DNA from: Lysobacteraceae bacterium
GTDB lineage: Bacteria > Pseudomonadota > Gammaproteobacteria > Xanthomonadales > Rhodanobacteraceae
Assembly: GCA_021372495.1 (NCBI GenBank)
Contig: JAJFUF010000038.1
Span: 60,559-124,558, forward strand
Length of the DNA: 64,000 bases
Direction: 5' to 3'
Shown in pieces: positions 42,206-54,300 of this stretch. A program made the position numbers and the translations under genes. The notes below the pieces were generated by a model. It saw only the letters and a program-made list of their open reading frames with translations. It was not told the origin of the DNA and did no database searches. Positions within the stretch are counted from its first letter, which is position 1; each line of letters starts with the position of its first letter.

Positions 42206-43306
42206 ATGCGATTCAGCATCCAACGCGAAGTTCTGCTCAAACCACTGCAGCAGGTCATCGGCGTGGTGGAGCGCCGGCAGACGTTGCCGGTACTGGCAAA
42301 CCTTCTGGTGCAGGTCAGCGGCGGGCGCGTTGCGCTCACCGGTACCGATCTCGAAGTCGAGATGATCGCGACCGCCCCGGTCGAACACGCCGAGGACGGC
42401 GAGACCACGATCCCGGCGCGAAAGCTGTTCGACATCGTGCGCGCGCTGCCGGACGGTGCGGCGATCGAGCTGAAACTGAGCGGCGACCGGATTGCGCTGA
42501 ACGCGGGTCGCAGCCGGTTCACGCTGGCGACCTTGCCGCACGGCGAGTTTCCGACGGTCGACGAGATCGAGCTGGTCGAGCGCGTGCGCCTGCCGGAGGC
42601 GGTCCTGAAGGATTTGATCGAGCGCACCGCGTTCGCCATGGCGAACCAGGACGTCCGCTACTACCTCAACGGCATGCTGCTGGACCTGCGCGAGCAGGCG
42701 TTGCGCTGCGTGGCCACCGACGGGCACCGCCTGGCGCTGGCCGAGACGAACCTCGACGCCGGCGGCACCGCGCGCCGCCAGATCATCATCCCGCGCAAGG
42801 GCGTGATGGAACTGGCCGGGCTCTTCGAATCAGGCGAGGGCGAGGTGGAGCTGGAATTCGGCCGCAACCATCTGCGCGTGCGTCGCGGCGACGTCACCTT
42901 CACGTCGAAGCTGATCGACGGGCGTTTCCCGGATTACGAGGCGGTGCTGCCGATCGGTGCCGACAAGGTCGTGATGGTCAATCGCGACCTGCTGCGCGCG
43001 GCCCTGCAGCGCGCGGCGATCCTGTCGAACGAGAAGTACCGCGGCGTCAAGATCGAGGTCAGCCCCGGCAAGCTGCGCCTGGTCGCGCACAACCCCGAGC
43101 AGGAAGAAGCGGTCGAGGAAGTGGAGGCCGAGAGCGGCGTCAGTGAGTTGGCCGTCGGTTTCAACGTGGGCTACCTGCTGGACGCGCTGGGCGCCTTGCG
43201 CGGCGAACGCGTGCGCCTGTGCCTGCGCGATGCGCAGTCGAGCTGCCTGCTGGAAGGCGAGCAGGGCGAGAATGCGCGCCACGTGGTGATGCCGCTGCGG
43301 CTCTGA
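42206..43306 (+). CDS. dnaN: DNA polymerase III subunit beta (sliding clamp)
   Basis: DnaN forms the ring-shaped dimer that tethers DNA polymerases and repair proteins to DNA. The 366-residue protein starts MRFSIQREVLLKPLQQVIGV and shows LPVLANLLVQV, TGTDLEVEM, then AMANQDVRYYLNGMLLDL and CVATDGHRLAL. The C-terminus reads RHVVMPLRL, the standard terminal pattern that forms the peptide-binding pocket. AGGAACGGGG precedes the ATG. It lies downstream of the candidate oriC. Confidence 0.98.
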   Translation: MRFSIQREVLLKPLQQVIGVVERRQTLPVLANLLVQVSGGRVALTGTDLEVEMIATAPVEHAEDGETTIPARKLFDIVRALPDGAAIELKLSGDRIALNAGRSRFTLATLPHGEFPTVDEIELVERVRLPEAVLKDLIERTAFAMANQDVRYYLNGMLLDLREQALRCVATDGHRLALAETNLDAGGTARRQIIIPRKGVMELAGLFESGEGEVELEFGRNHLRVRRGDVTFTSKLIDGRFPDYEAVLPIGADKVVMVNRDLLRAALQRAAILSNEKYRGVKIEVSPGKLRLVAHNPEQEEAVEEVEAESGVSELAVGFNVGYLLDALGALRGERVRLCLRDAQSSCLLEGEQGENARHVVMPLRL

Positions 43307-43329
43307 CCGCGATGCGGCAGCGCCGCCAC

Positions 43330-43370
43330 GACGCCGGGTGCGGTCTGGGACCGGCCCGGCGTCATTGTTT
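43330..43370 (+). terminator. Hairpin between dnaN and recF (possible attenuator)
   Basis: GACGCCGGG (43330-43338) pairs with CCCGGCGTC (43355-43363), and inside it CGGTC pairs with GACCG around TGG. ATTGTTT follows. The structure sits 24 bp after the dnaN stop and 15 bp before the recF start, so it may reduce recF expression relative to dnaN. Confidence 0.6.
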
Positions 43371-43385
43371 CCGGGGTGCCTGCCC

Positions 43386-47004
<3,619 letters not shown>

Positions 47005-47320
47005 GCGCGGTCGGGCGCGCGCGTTCCGCATGCGCGCGCCCCCTGCGCCGATCCGGCGGGGGCCCGCGCGCACCGCGTACTCGTTGCATACGGCTCGTTG
47101 CGCCGCGGACGGTCGCCGCAGGCCGCGTCTCGGCGGCGGCGCGGCCAGGGCGGCACGCGTGATGTCCGCAGCCTCGCGAAAGGCCCCCACGCAAAAGTTC
47201 ACATTCCCGGGCACGCAGAGCGGCGCGGATGATGCAGCGCGGCTTGAGCCGCGCGCGCGCCTGGCGTTACTCTCGCCGACTCCCCGCGCGCCGAAGGCGC
47301 GCCGTCAACCGAGGTGCGCC
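47005..47320. other. Intergenic region gyrB to TPR gene
   Basis: These 316 bp show no convincing gene. GGCGCGCGC (47014-47022) and GCGCGCGCC (47032-47040) form a GC-only hairpin just after gyrB without a T-run, so termination there would need Rho. The right end may carry the promoter of the TPR gene (TTGAGC near 47244), but the -10 is unclear. Confidence 0.5.
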
Positions 47321-48613
47321 ATGAAGTTCGGACGTTTCTCCCGCCTGCTCGCCGTCGCGGCGCTGGCGCTCTTGCTGACCGGCGGCATCGCCGTCGCCAA
47401 GGAAAGCAAGCAACCGTCGGATTACCCGAATGCGACGCGCAGCGAGCCGAAGAACGACCTTACCAGCGAGCGCGACCATAAGACGCTGCAGGCCGCTATC
47501 GACGCGAACAACGCCGGCGACGACGCCAAGGTGCAGGAGAACGCGCAGAAGATCCTCGATTCCAGCAAGAGCAAGTACGCGAAGGGCATCGCCCTGCAGT
47601 TGCTCGCCAACCTCAAGTACAACGCCGGCGACTACAAGGGCGCGGTCGCGCTGTACAAGCAGTTGCTGGACCTGAACTCGCTGCCGAACGACAGCTATTT
47701 CGGTTCGATGCTGAACATGGTCACGGCTTACGCAGCAGACGAGCAGTATCAACAAGCCGACGAGCAGATGAAGGTCTGGCGCGAACAGGGTAGGAGCGAA
47801 AGCCCAGATTCCTACTATGTCGAGGGCACCATCGACTACCACCTGCAGAAATTTCCCGAGGCGATCGCGGCGGTGAATAAGGCGATTGCCCTCAACGGCG
47901 GTGCGAGCAAGGATTCCTGGGACAACCTGCTTCTTGTTTGCTACGGCGAAACCAAGCAGTACGACCAGATGGACAAGATGGTCGACGAGGCGCTGGCCAA
48001 GGATCCGACCAAGACGACCAAACTCAACAATGCGTTGGTGGTCTACCAGAACAATGCCGAGTACGCGCGCATGGGCGCGCTGATGGAAAAGGCTGCGGCC
48101 AAGGGCGCCCTCACAACCGAGGACAACTACATCCTGATGGGGCAGGTCTTCCAGGTGATGGCGCAGAACGCCGACAGCCAGGCCCAGGCCGAGAGCTACG
48201 CCGCCAAGGGGACCCAGGCCGTGCTGGACGGCATCGCCAAGGGCGTGGTCAAGCCCGGCTACAAGCCGTACAAGCTGATCGGCGACACCTACCGCATCGC
48301 CGGCAACACGGCCAAGGCGATGGAGGCCTACGCCAAGGCGGCGCCGGACGCGCCGGACGGCGAGCTCGACCTGCTGCGCGCGCAGGTGCTGATCCAGGAC
48401 CAACTGAAGTACGCCGAGGGCAAGGCCGCCCTGCAGCAGGCGTTGAAAAAGGGCGTCAAGCGCCAGGGCGCTGCCTACCTTCTGCTGGGCAACGCCGAGC
48501 TCAAGATGAAGAACAACGCGGCGGCGATCGCCGCCTACAAGCGCGCGGCGGAGGACTCAGAAACCGCGTCGATGGCGCGCGACATGCTGAAGAAACTCGG
48601 CGCTGCCAAGTAG
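47321..48613 (+). CDS. Exported TPR-repeat protein upstream of tonB
   Basis: This 430-residue protein has a signal peptide (LLAVAALALLLTGGIAVAK) and a mature part made of tetratricopeptide repeats: ALQLLANLKYNAGDYKGAVA, VEGTIDYHLQKFPEAIAAVN, IAGNTAKAMEAYAKAAP, and a last LLLGNAELKMKNNAAAIAAY. It should act as a periplasmic protein-protein scaffold. The GAGGTG before the ATG at 47321 sets the start. It lies 180 bp before the tonB gene on the same strand, and a partner role for TonB-dependent transport is a reasonable but untested inference. Its codon use is less GC-biased in the middle (e.g. around 47700-47940). Confidence 0.88.
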   Translation: MKFGRFSRLLAVAALALLLTGGIAVAKESKQPSDYPNATRSEPKNDLTSERDHKTLQAAIDANNAGDDAKVQENAQKILDSSKSKYAKGIALQLLANLKYNAGDYKGAVALYKQLLDLNSLPNDSYFGSMLNMVTAYAADEQYQQADEQMKVWREQGRSESPDSYYVEGTIDYHLQKFPEAIAAVNKAIALNGGASKDSWDNLLLVCYGETKQYDQMDKMVDEALAKDPTKTTKLNNALVVYQNNAEYARMGALMEKAAAKGALTTEDNYILMGQVFQVMAQNADSQAQAESYAAKGTQAVLDGIAKGVVKPGYKPYKLIGDTYRIAGNTAKAMEAYAKAAPDAPDGELDLLRAQVLIQDQLKYAEGKAALQQALKKGVKRQGAAYLLLGNAELKMKNNAAAIAAYKRAAEDSETASMARDMLKKLGAAK

Positions 48614-48793
48614 CTTTCGTCCCGCACCATCCCGCCGCCGCGGTCGTCGTTCAGCCTATATACAAACGTCGGTCGCTGGTGTAGTGTCAACGTCTTTCCC
48701 CCACGCGTTCCGGGCGCGACGCTGCTTCACGCTGCGCCGTCTACGCGTGGAGGGAAATCGGGTGTACCCATTGAGAGTGGTTGATTCGTACTG

Positions 48794-49447
48794 ATGGCCA
48801 CAAGCAAGCACTCCCCCGGCTCCGAGCCGTTCAACTGGAAGCGCACATGGGCGTTGGCCGTGGCCTTCGCGGTGCATTCCTTTGCGTTCCTGCTCATCGC
48901 CGCACCGGCCGCTCCGCCGCAAGCCAAGGAAGTGAAGAAGGACAATATCGTCCAGGTGGAGTTCATCGAGCCGCCGCCGCCGCCGCCGCCCCCGCCGCCG
49001 CCGCCGCCGGAACCGCCGAGGAAGCCGCCGCCGCAGATCAAGGAATTGATCAAGCCGCCGCCGACCCCGCCGCCGCCGCAGCCGCCACCGGTGGAGGAGC
49101 AGACGGCCATGTCGACGCCTGCGCCGCCGCCGGCACCCCCGGCGCCGCCCGCGCCGCCGTCGGATATCGCGCCCAGCGAGGACGTGAGCTATCGTCAGCG
49201 CAATCCGCCCCGGTATCCGCCGGAGGCGATGCGCCAGCAGCACCAGGGAACGGTGGTCTTGCTCGTTCTGGTGGGCGTGGACGGCTCGCCCAAGGAAGTC
49301 AAAGTGGAACGTTCCAGCGGTTATCGCGAGCTGGACCGTGCCGCCATGGAAGCGGCACGCAACTGGCGATTCAATCCGGGCAAGCACAACGGCCAGCCGG
49401 TCGAAGGCTACGCACGAATTCCGGTCAACTTTACGCTCGGCCAATAA
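48794..49447 (+). CDS. tonB: Energy transducer TonB
   Basis: TonB passes proton-motive energy from ExbB/ExbD to outer-membrane receptors. The 217-residue protein has a membrane anchor at about 14-37 (WALAVAFAVHSFAFLLIAAP). A very proline-rich spacer follows, including 13 consecutive prolines starting at residue 60. The C-terminal TonB domain shows RNPPRYPPEAMRQQHQG, VLVGVDGSPKEVKVERSSG and AARNWRFNPGKHNGQPV. The spacer is unusually Pro-pure compared with the Pro-Lys/Pro-Glu repeats of E. coli TonB. The gene heads the tonB-exbB-exbD1-exbD2 group. Confidence 0.95.
   Translation: MATSKHSPGSEPFNWKRTWALAVAFAVHSFAFLLIAAPAAPPQAKEVKKDNIVQVEFIEPPPPPPPPPPPPPEPPRKPPPQIKELIKPPPTPPPPQPPPVEEQTAMSTPAPPPAPPAPPAPPSDIAPSEDVSYRQRNPPRYPPEAMRQQHQGTVVLLVLVGVDGSPKEVKVERSSGYRELDRAAMEAARNWRFNPGKHNGQPVEGYARIPVNFTLGQ
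48971..49009 (+). repeat. CCG trinucleotide tract in tonB
   Basis: Thirteen proline codons in a row are written CCG except one CCC. The tract is in frame, so slippage would change spacer length in steps of one proline without breaking the gene. Confidence 0.9.
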
Positions 49448-49493
49448 CGGCTGCGCTAGAGTCCATGTCCACGCTTAACGAAGGGTAGCGTTT

Positions 49494-50357
49494 ATGCTTC
49501 AAGAAGCGAGTTCGACCCAGCCTGACGCTGGCACCATTCCGCCGACCGACGCGGCGGCAGCCCCGATTCCGGGCATGGGCGGCGGCAGCGCCCAGGCACT
49601 GCAGCAGATGGGCTTCGACCATCTGTTCCGGAGCTTCATCCACGGCGAGAACTGGGTGGGCTTCATCGTGTTCGTGGTGCTGGTCGTCATGTCGGTGATG
49701 TCCTGGTACTACATCGTGCGCAACTTCCTGACCAACACGATGATCCGCCAGCGCATGGAAGGCGTGATGTCGAAGTTCTGGGACACCAGCACGGCGCAGG
49801 AAGCGATTCGCGCCATGGAGATGCAGCCGAAGTCCGAGCCGTTCTCGAAGATCGTGCTCGACTGCGCGTTCGCCGCGACCCACCATCAGCGCCACGAAGG
49901 CAGCCGCCTGGCCGAAGCGCTGAACCGTTCGGAGTTCATCGACCGCGCGCTGCGCCAGGCGGTGGCCCGCGAGAGCATGCGCCTCGAGGCCGGCCTGACC
50001 CTGCTGGCAACCGTCGGCTCGGCCGCCCCGTTCGTCGGTCTGCTCGGCACCGTGTGGGGCATCTACCACGCCCTGATCGGCATCGGTGCGTCCGGCCAGG
50101 CGTCGATCGATGCGGTCGCCGGCCCGGTCGGCGAGGCGCTGATCATGACGGCGATCGGTCTGGCGGTCGCGATCCCGGCGGTGATGGCGTACAACTTCTT
50201 CGTGCGCACCAACCGCACCACCTACGCCCGCTTCGACGAATTCGCGCACGACCTGCACGACTTCTTCACCACCGGCGCGCGCGTCGAAGCCGTTCCGGCG
50301 GCTGCGGTGGCCGGCCCGCGCTCGACGGCGGCGGCGGCACCTGCTGCCAAGAAGTGA
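49494..50357 (+). CDS. exbB: Biopolymer transport protein ExbB
   Basis: ExbB is the proton-channel scaffold of the TonB complex in the inner membrane. The 287-residue protein has an N-terminal disordered part, then three membrane segments: GFIVFVVLVVMSVMSWYYIV (about 56-75), LTLLATVGSAAPFVGLLGTVWG and EALIMTAIGLAVAIPAVMAYNFF. The MotA/TolQ/ExbB domain lies between them. The C-terminal tail is Ala/Pro-rich. It follows tonB by 46 bp and precedes exbD1 by 11 bp. Confidence 0.96.
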   Translation: MLQEASSTQPDAGTIPPTDAAAAPIPGMGGGSAQALQQMGFDHLFRSFIHGENWVGFIVFVVLVVMSVMSWYYIVRNFLTNTMIRQRMEGVMSKFWDTSTAQEAIRAMEMQPKSEPFSKIVLDCAFAATHHQRHEGSRLAEALNRSEFIDRALRQAVARESMRLEAGLTLLATVGSAAPFVGLLGTVWGIYHALIGIGASGQASIDAVAGPVGEALIMTAIGLAVAIPAVMAYNFFVRTNRTTYARFDEFAHDLHDFFTTGARVEAVPAAAVAGPRSTAAAAPAAKK

Positions 50358-50368
50358 GGTAGGCGGTC

Positions 50369-50773
50369 ATGGCCTTCACCACCAACAGCGGCGGTGGCCC
50401 GATGGCGGACATCAACGTCACGCCCCTCGTGGACGTGATGTTGGTGCTGCTGATCATCTTCATGATCACGGCGCCGATGCTGTCGCACAACATCCGCATC
50501 GACCTGCCGCAGCCGAACCAGAACGTCCAGAACGAAAACCCCATGGAGCCGATCAGCCTGGTGCTGAAGGAAGACGGCTCGATGTACTGGAACGACAGCC
50601 CGATCTCGGATCTCGAGCTGGCGGCGCAGCTGGCGGTGGTGGGGGCCAAGCCCGAGGATGCGCAGCCGGAGCTGCGCATCAAGGCGACCGACACCACGCG
50701 GTACGAAATCCTGGCGACGGTCATGGCCGAGGCCAAGAGCAAAAACGTCAAGAAGATCGGCTTCGAGAAGTGA
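50369..50773 (+). CDS. exbD: Biopolymer transport protein ExbD, first paralogue
   Basis: This 134-residue protein has a single membrane helix with the essential proton-carrying Asp in DVMLVLLIIFMITAPML (about 23-40) after GGGPMADINVTPLV. The periplasmic ExbD/TolR domain follows (ISLVLKEDGSMYWNDSPI, LRIKATDTTRYEILATVM). GAGGTAGGCGGTC stands before the ATG. The first 40 codons are almost the same in DNA sequence as those of the next gene, showing a tandem duplication. Confidence 0.95.
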   Translation: MAFTTNSGGGPMADINVTPLVDVMLVLLIIFMITAPMLSHNIRIDLPQPNQNVQNENPMEPISLVLKEDGSMYWNDSPISDLELAAQLAVVGAKPEDAQPELRIKATDTTRYEILATVMAEAKSKNVKKIGFEK

Positions 50774-50784
50774 GGTAAGACGCC

Positions 50785-51207
50785 ATGGCGTTCAGCACCA
50801 ACAGCGGTGGCGGCCCGATGTCGGACATCAACGTCACGCCCCTCGTGGACGTGATGCTGGTGCTGCTGATCATCTTCATGATCACGGCGCCGCTGATGTC
50901 GCACCGCATCCGCGTCGACCTGCCCAAGGCCGATCCCGGCCTCAAGGTGGACGAGAAGGTCGTGCCGATGGACCTGGCCATCAAGGAAGATGGTTCGATG
51001 TTCCTCAACGACAACCCGGTCAACGAGGCCGAGCTGAAGGCGCAGTTCGCGGTGGCGGCGGTGAGGACACCGCAGCCGGAACTGCAGATCCGCGCCGACA
51101 AGAGCATCGAGTACAAGACCATCTGGGGCGTGCTCTCCGACGCGAAGAGCGCCGGCATGGTGCACGTCGGCTTCATCACCACCGGCAAGTCGGGCGAAGG
51201 CAAATAA
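50785..51207 (+). CDS. exbD: Biopolymer transport protein ExbD, second paralogue
   Basis: This 140-residue second ExbD has the same N-terminus and membrane helix as the first (GGGPMSDINVTPLVDVMLVL), including the key Asp, but a diverged periplasmic domain (KADPGLKVDEKVVPMDLAIK, TPQPELQIRADKSIEYKTIWG). In Xanthomonas campestris a second exbD in this position is dispensable for iron uptake but needed for plant interaction. Whether the same split holds here is unknown. A perfect 13-bp terminator follows the stop by 24 bp and ends the four-gene group. Confidence 0.95.
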   Translation: MAFSTNSGGGPMSDINVTPLVDVMLVLLIIFMITAPLMSHRIRVDLPKADPGLKVDEKVVPMDLAIKEDGSMFLNDNPVNEAELKAQFAVAAVRTPQPELQIRADKSIEYKTIWGVLSDAKSAGMVHVGFITTGKSGEGK

Positions 51208-51231
51208 GGCCGTCCGCTCGACGTTGCCTCG

Positions 51232-51264
51232 GAAGACGCCGCGCATTGCGCGGCGTCTTCGTTT
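51232..51264 (+). terminator. Terminator of tonB-exbB-exbD1-exbD2
   Basis: GAAGACGCCGCGC (51232-51244) pairs perfectly over 13 bp with GCGCGGCGTCTTC (51248-51260) around ATT, followed by GTTT. The T-run is short but the stem is very stable. Confidence 0.85.
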
Positions 51265-51318
51265 GCGGGGCCGGCGGACCGCAGCCGGGAACCGCGCTGC
51301 CCGCCGATGCGCGGACGT

Positions 51319-52062
51319 TCAGGCCAGGATCGCGAGATAGTTGCGCACGGTGCGGGCGAGGCCGTCGTACAGCGCTTCGTCGATCAGGGCGTGGCCGATC
51401 GAGACTTCGGCCAGCCCCGGGATGGCCTGCTTCAACGCGCCGAGATTGCGCTGGTTGAGATCGTGTCCGGCGTTGACCGCGAGGCCCGCCTGCTGCGCGC
51501 GTCGCGCGGTGTCGGCGCAAAGCGCAAGCTCGCGCGTGCAGTCGCCGTGGGCGAACGCGTGCGCGTAGGGGCCGGTGTAGATCTCGATGCGCTGCGCGCC
51601 GAGTCGCGCCGCCGCATCCAGCGCCGCCGCGCCGGCGTCGACGAACAGCGAGACGCGACAGCCGAGCGCACGCAGCTCCGCGATCACCGGCGCCAGCCGC
51701 GCGGCGTCGCCCGCGAGGTCGAAGCCGTGGTCGGAGGTGATCTGCGCGTCGGCGTCCGGCACCAGCGTGACCTGCTGCGGCCGCGTTTCGCGCACCAGGG
51801 CGAGAAAGCCGGGATAGTCGCCGCGCGCGCCGGCCCAGGGATTGCCCTCGACGTTCAGCTCGACCCGGCCGCGGGTCAGCGCGGCCAGCGCGCGCACGTC
51901 GTCCGGGCGGATGTGGCGCTGGTCGGGCCGCGGATGCACGGTGATGCCGCCGCAGCCGGCGTCGATGCACACGCGTGCGGCGGCGCACACGTCCGGCTGG
52001 TCCCCGCCGCGCGAGTTGCGCAGCACGGCCACCTTGTTGAGATTGACGCTGAGCACGGTCAT
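51319..52062 (-). CDS. pdxJ: Pyridoxine 5'-phosphate synthase PdxJ
   Basis: PdxJ closes the pyridine ring of vitamin B6 from 3-amino-2-oxopropyl phosphate and deoxyxylulose phosphate. The 247-residue TIM barrel begins [20 protein letters not shown] and carries [58 protein letters not shown] and [12 protein letters not shown], the usual phosphate- and substrate-binding elements. The ATG at 52062 is the conserved start. It is convergent with exbD2, the order also known from Xanthomonas. Its product serves PLP enzymes such as the CysK-like protein here. Confidence 0.96.
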   Translation of the reverse strand: MTVLSVNLNKVAVLRNSRGGDQPDVCAAARVCIDAGCGGITVHPRPDQRHIRPDDVRALAALTRGRVELNVEGNPWAGARGDYPGFLALVRETRPQQVTLVPDADAQITSDHGFDLAGDAARLAPVIAELRALGCRVSLFVDAGAAALDAAARLGAQRIEIYTGPYAHAFAHGDCTRELALCADTARRAQQAGLAVNAGHDLNQRNLGALKQAIPGLAEVSIGHALIDEALYDGLARTVRNYLAILA

Positions 52063-52279
52063 GCCGCTACCCCGCATGCATGGACGGAATCGCCGCGCCG
52101 CATCGCGCCGCGGTAGACCATGATGCCAAAGAAAGACGCGCGCAGTCCTGCGCGCGTCGGGCGCCGCCGTCGCATCCGTGCGGGCGCAAGGGTATCCACG
52201 GCTGGAGATCGGACTCCAGGAACAGAGACCGCGGCGCACGCGCCGGGTTCCCGGCGGCGATCCGCCCTGCGCGGACCGG

Positions 52280-53206
52280 TTACGGACAGCGCGCCGGCGC
52301 CGTCAGCCAGATCACCGGTTGCCACCAGGCCTCGTCCGGGCCCGGATTGGACAGGCGCTCGATATGCAACTGGGCGCCCAGGTAGTAGAGCGTGCCGGGG
52401 CGGATGTCGACCTCCAGGGTCTTGGTCGAGACGCGGCTGTCGCGGCCGGCGCGCGCGATCAGCGTGCTCGGCAGTTGCCTGCGGTCGATACGCTCGCCGA
52501 CGGTCAGCACGTGCCGGCCCGGATCGACGCGATAGCTTTCCTGGCCGCTCACGCCGGCGTTGCGTCCGTCGATCAGCAGCAGCGCGGCGGAATAGATGTG
52601 CCGGTTGCGCGGCGCCACGTCGAAGGTGGTGATGCGCGCGCAGCTGCCGCCGGCCGCCGGGCCCGCGCCAGCGGACAGCTCCACGCGCATTGCCGGCAGG
52701 TCGACGCGCTGCAGCGGTGCGGACAGCGCCAGCGTGCGCGCGCCGCGGCGCACGTCCAGCGCGAGCGGCGCGCCGTCGGGCAGCGCATCCAGCGCCTGGC
52801 GCAGCCGCGCGGCGGCGGCCGCGCGGCCGTCCGCGTCGGTGCCGAGGCCGGCCAGCGGCGCGGTGTTGACGCGGGCCAGCACGTCGCCCGCCTGCACGCC
52901 CATGCGCGCGCCGAGGCTGCCCGGCGCGACCGCGAGCACGTGCAGGCCGTCGCGCGCATGCGCGGCATCGGTGCTGTCGACGACCAGGCCGAGATCGACG
53001 CCGCGATCTGCCGGCAGCTCGACTGTCAGCGGCGCGTCGGTCGCGCCCAGGTCCGCGAACAGGCCGCGCTCGGCGAGCTGCAGGCGCAGCGTGCCGAGTT
53101 CATCGCGGAGCTGGGCGGCGACGTCGCCGTCGGCGAGCGCCGCCGGCGCGGTGGCGAACGTGGCGGCGAGAACCAGCAGGCAAGAGGGAAGGCGGGGCAT
53201 GGACAT
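52280..53206 (-). CDS. Exported PDZ-domain protein of the ECF sigma operon
   Basis: This 308-residue protein has a signal peptide ([20 protein letters not shown]). A coiled segment ([19 protein letters not shown]) follows, then a PDZ-like domain at about 75-165 ([21 protein letters not shown], then [13 protein letters not shown]). The C-terminal part is beta-rich ([30 protein letters not shown]). No protease catalytic residues are seen, so it should be a binding protein in the periplasm. GAGGAG lies six bases before the ATG at 53206. It is the third gene after the ECF sigma factor and the anti-sigma-like gene. Confidence 0.8.
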   Translation of the reverse strand: MSMPRLPSCLLVLAATFATAPAALADGDVAAQLRDELGTLRLQLAERGLFADLGATDAPLTVELPADRGVDLGLVVDSTDAAHARDGLHVLAVAPGSLGARMGVQAGDVLARVNTAPLAGLGTDADGRAAAAARLRQALDALPDGAPLALDVRRGARTLALSAPLQRVDLPAMRVELSAGAGPAAGGSCARITTFDVAPRNRHIYSAALLLIDGRNAGVSGQESYRVDPGRHVLTVGERIDRRQLPSTLIARAGRDSRVSTKTLEVDIRPGTLYYLGAQLHIERLSNPGPDEAWWQPVIWLTAPARCP

Positions 53207-53239
53207 GATCGACTCCTCGTGCGGCGTCGGGCGCCGCGA

Positions 53240-53680
53240 TCAGATACGCGTCGTGCGCAGGCCGTCGCGCTGCGCGGCGACCAGGCTTTCCAGCAGCTCG
53301 CTGCGGGCGCGCCATAGCGTTTCGCGCTCGGCCGGCGGCGCGCCGCGCGCGTAAGCGGCGTGCAGCGCGCGATCGACGCCGCCGAGCGCGTCGGCGAGCG
53401 GTCCGGGCGCGGGCCCACGCGGCGCCGCGGACGCCAGCTCGCGCTCGAGCGCGCCGGCGCGCGCCTGCCAGTCGTGCGTCGGCGCCGGTGCGCGCGTCGC
53501 CGGCAGCAGCGCCGCCGTCGCGCCGGCCAGCAGCAGCACGCAGCAGGCGCCGGCCGCCACGCGCTGCGCCTGTCGCCGTCGCGCGCGCGCGACGATGCGC
53601 GGCCACAGCGCGGGGTCGGGCGCGAACTGCGGCAGCGCGCGCAGTTGCGCGTGGGAAAGCGGGGGCATGGTTTCATTCAT
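53240..53680 (-). CDS. Probable anti-sigma factor (single-span membrane protein)
   Basis: The 146-residue product has a cytoplasmic N-terminus of about 40 residues (LSHAQLRALPQFAPDPALWP), one membrane segment (VAAGACCVLLLAGATAALLP, about 41-60) and a helical extracytoplasmic part. This topology and its start overlapping the sigma-factor stop by four bases (ATGA, 53677-53680) fit an anti-sigma factor. No zinc anti-sigma HxxxCxxC motif is present, so it is not a classical ZAS protein. The assignment is by position and topology only. Confidence 0.65.
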   Translation of the reverse strand: MNETMPPLSHAQLRALPQFAPDPALWPRIVARARRRQAQRVAAGACCVLLLAGATAALLPATRAPAPTHDWQARAGALERELASAAPRGPAPGPLADALGGVDRALHAAYARGAPPAERETLWRARSELLESLVAAQRDGLRTTRI

Positions 53681-54252
53681 GGCAGCGACTCCAGGCCGAT
53701 CCCGTCGCGGCCGAGGCGGCGGCGCAGCCGCACCAGGGCGCGCGACAGGATCGATTTCGAATAGCTCTCGGTCTGCTCGAACATGCGTGCCAGCTCCGCG
53801 TGGGTGTAGCCCTCCAGCTCGTGCAGCACCACCACCGCGCGCGCGCGCGGCGGCAGCCGCAGCAGCAGCGCCAGCGCCTCGGCCTGCTGCTCCGGCAGCG
53901 GGCCGGGCGCGCCCAGCCGGGCCAGCAACGCGTCGGCGTCCGTGGCGACCAGGAAGCGGCGCGCGCGCAGCTGGTCGATCGTCGCGTTGACCGCCAGCCG
54001 GCGCAGCCACAGCCCGAACGGGGCCTCGCCGCGGTAGCGCCGCACCTGCCCCAGCACGCGGACGAACACTTCCTGCACCACGTCCTCGGCCGCCGCGCGC
54101 TCGCCCAGCACGCGCAGCGCGAGGTTGAACACCGGCGCGGCGAAGCGGCGGTACAGCTCGGCATGCGCCTGCATGTCGCCGCGCCGCGCCTGCGCCAGCA
54201 GATCGGGCGGCACCTCCTGTGCGAAGACGCTGCGGGGGGCGGTCGGTTCCAC
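53677..54252 (-). CDS. ECF (RpoE-like) RNA polymerase sigma factor
   Basis: This 191-residue sigma-70 family ECF factor has region 2 at about 30-95 (HAELYRRFAAPVFNLALRVL, then AEDVVQEVFVRVLGQV and FGLWLRRLAVNATID) and region 4 at about 125-180 (LLRLPPRARAVVVLHELEG, YTHAELARMFEQTESYSKSI). It should direct a stress regulon in partnership with the two downstream genes. The start codon is GTG and no ribosome site is evident, so the true start is uncertain. Its target -10/-35 sequence cannot be named from the window. Confidence 0.9.
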   Translation of the reverse strand: MEPTAPRSVFAQEVPPDLLAQARRGDMQAHAELYRRFAAPVFNLALRVLGERAAAEDVVQEVFVRVLGQVRRYRGEAPFGLWLRRLAVNATIDQLRARRFLVATDADALLARLGAPGPLPEQQAEALALLLRLPPRARAVVVLHELEGYTHAELARMFEQTESYSKSILSRALVRLRRRLGRDGIGLESLP

Positions 54253-54300
54253 GGGAATAGGGACGGGGCCGGCGGCGCGAGCGTCGCAGCGGGCGAGGGC

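Noticed and set aside
47014..47040. GC hairpin after gyrB as an intrinsic terminator
   Set aside because: It lacks a T-run, and alternating GC runs of this kind are common by chance at this base composition.
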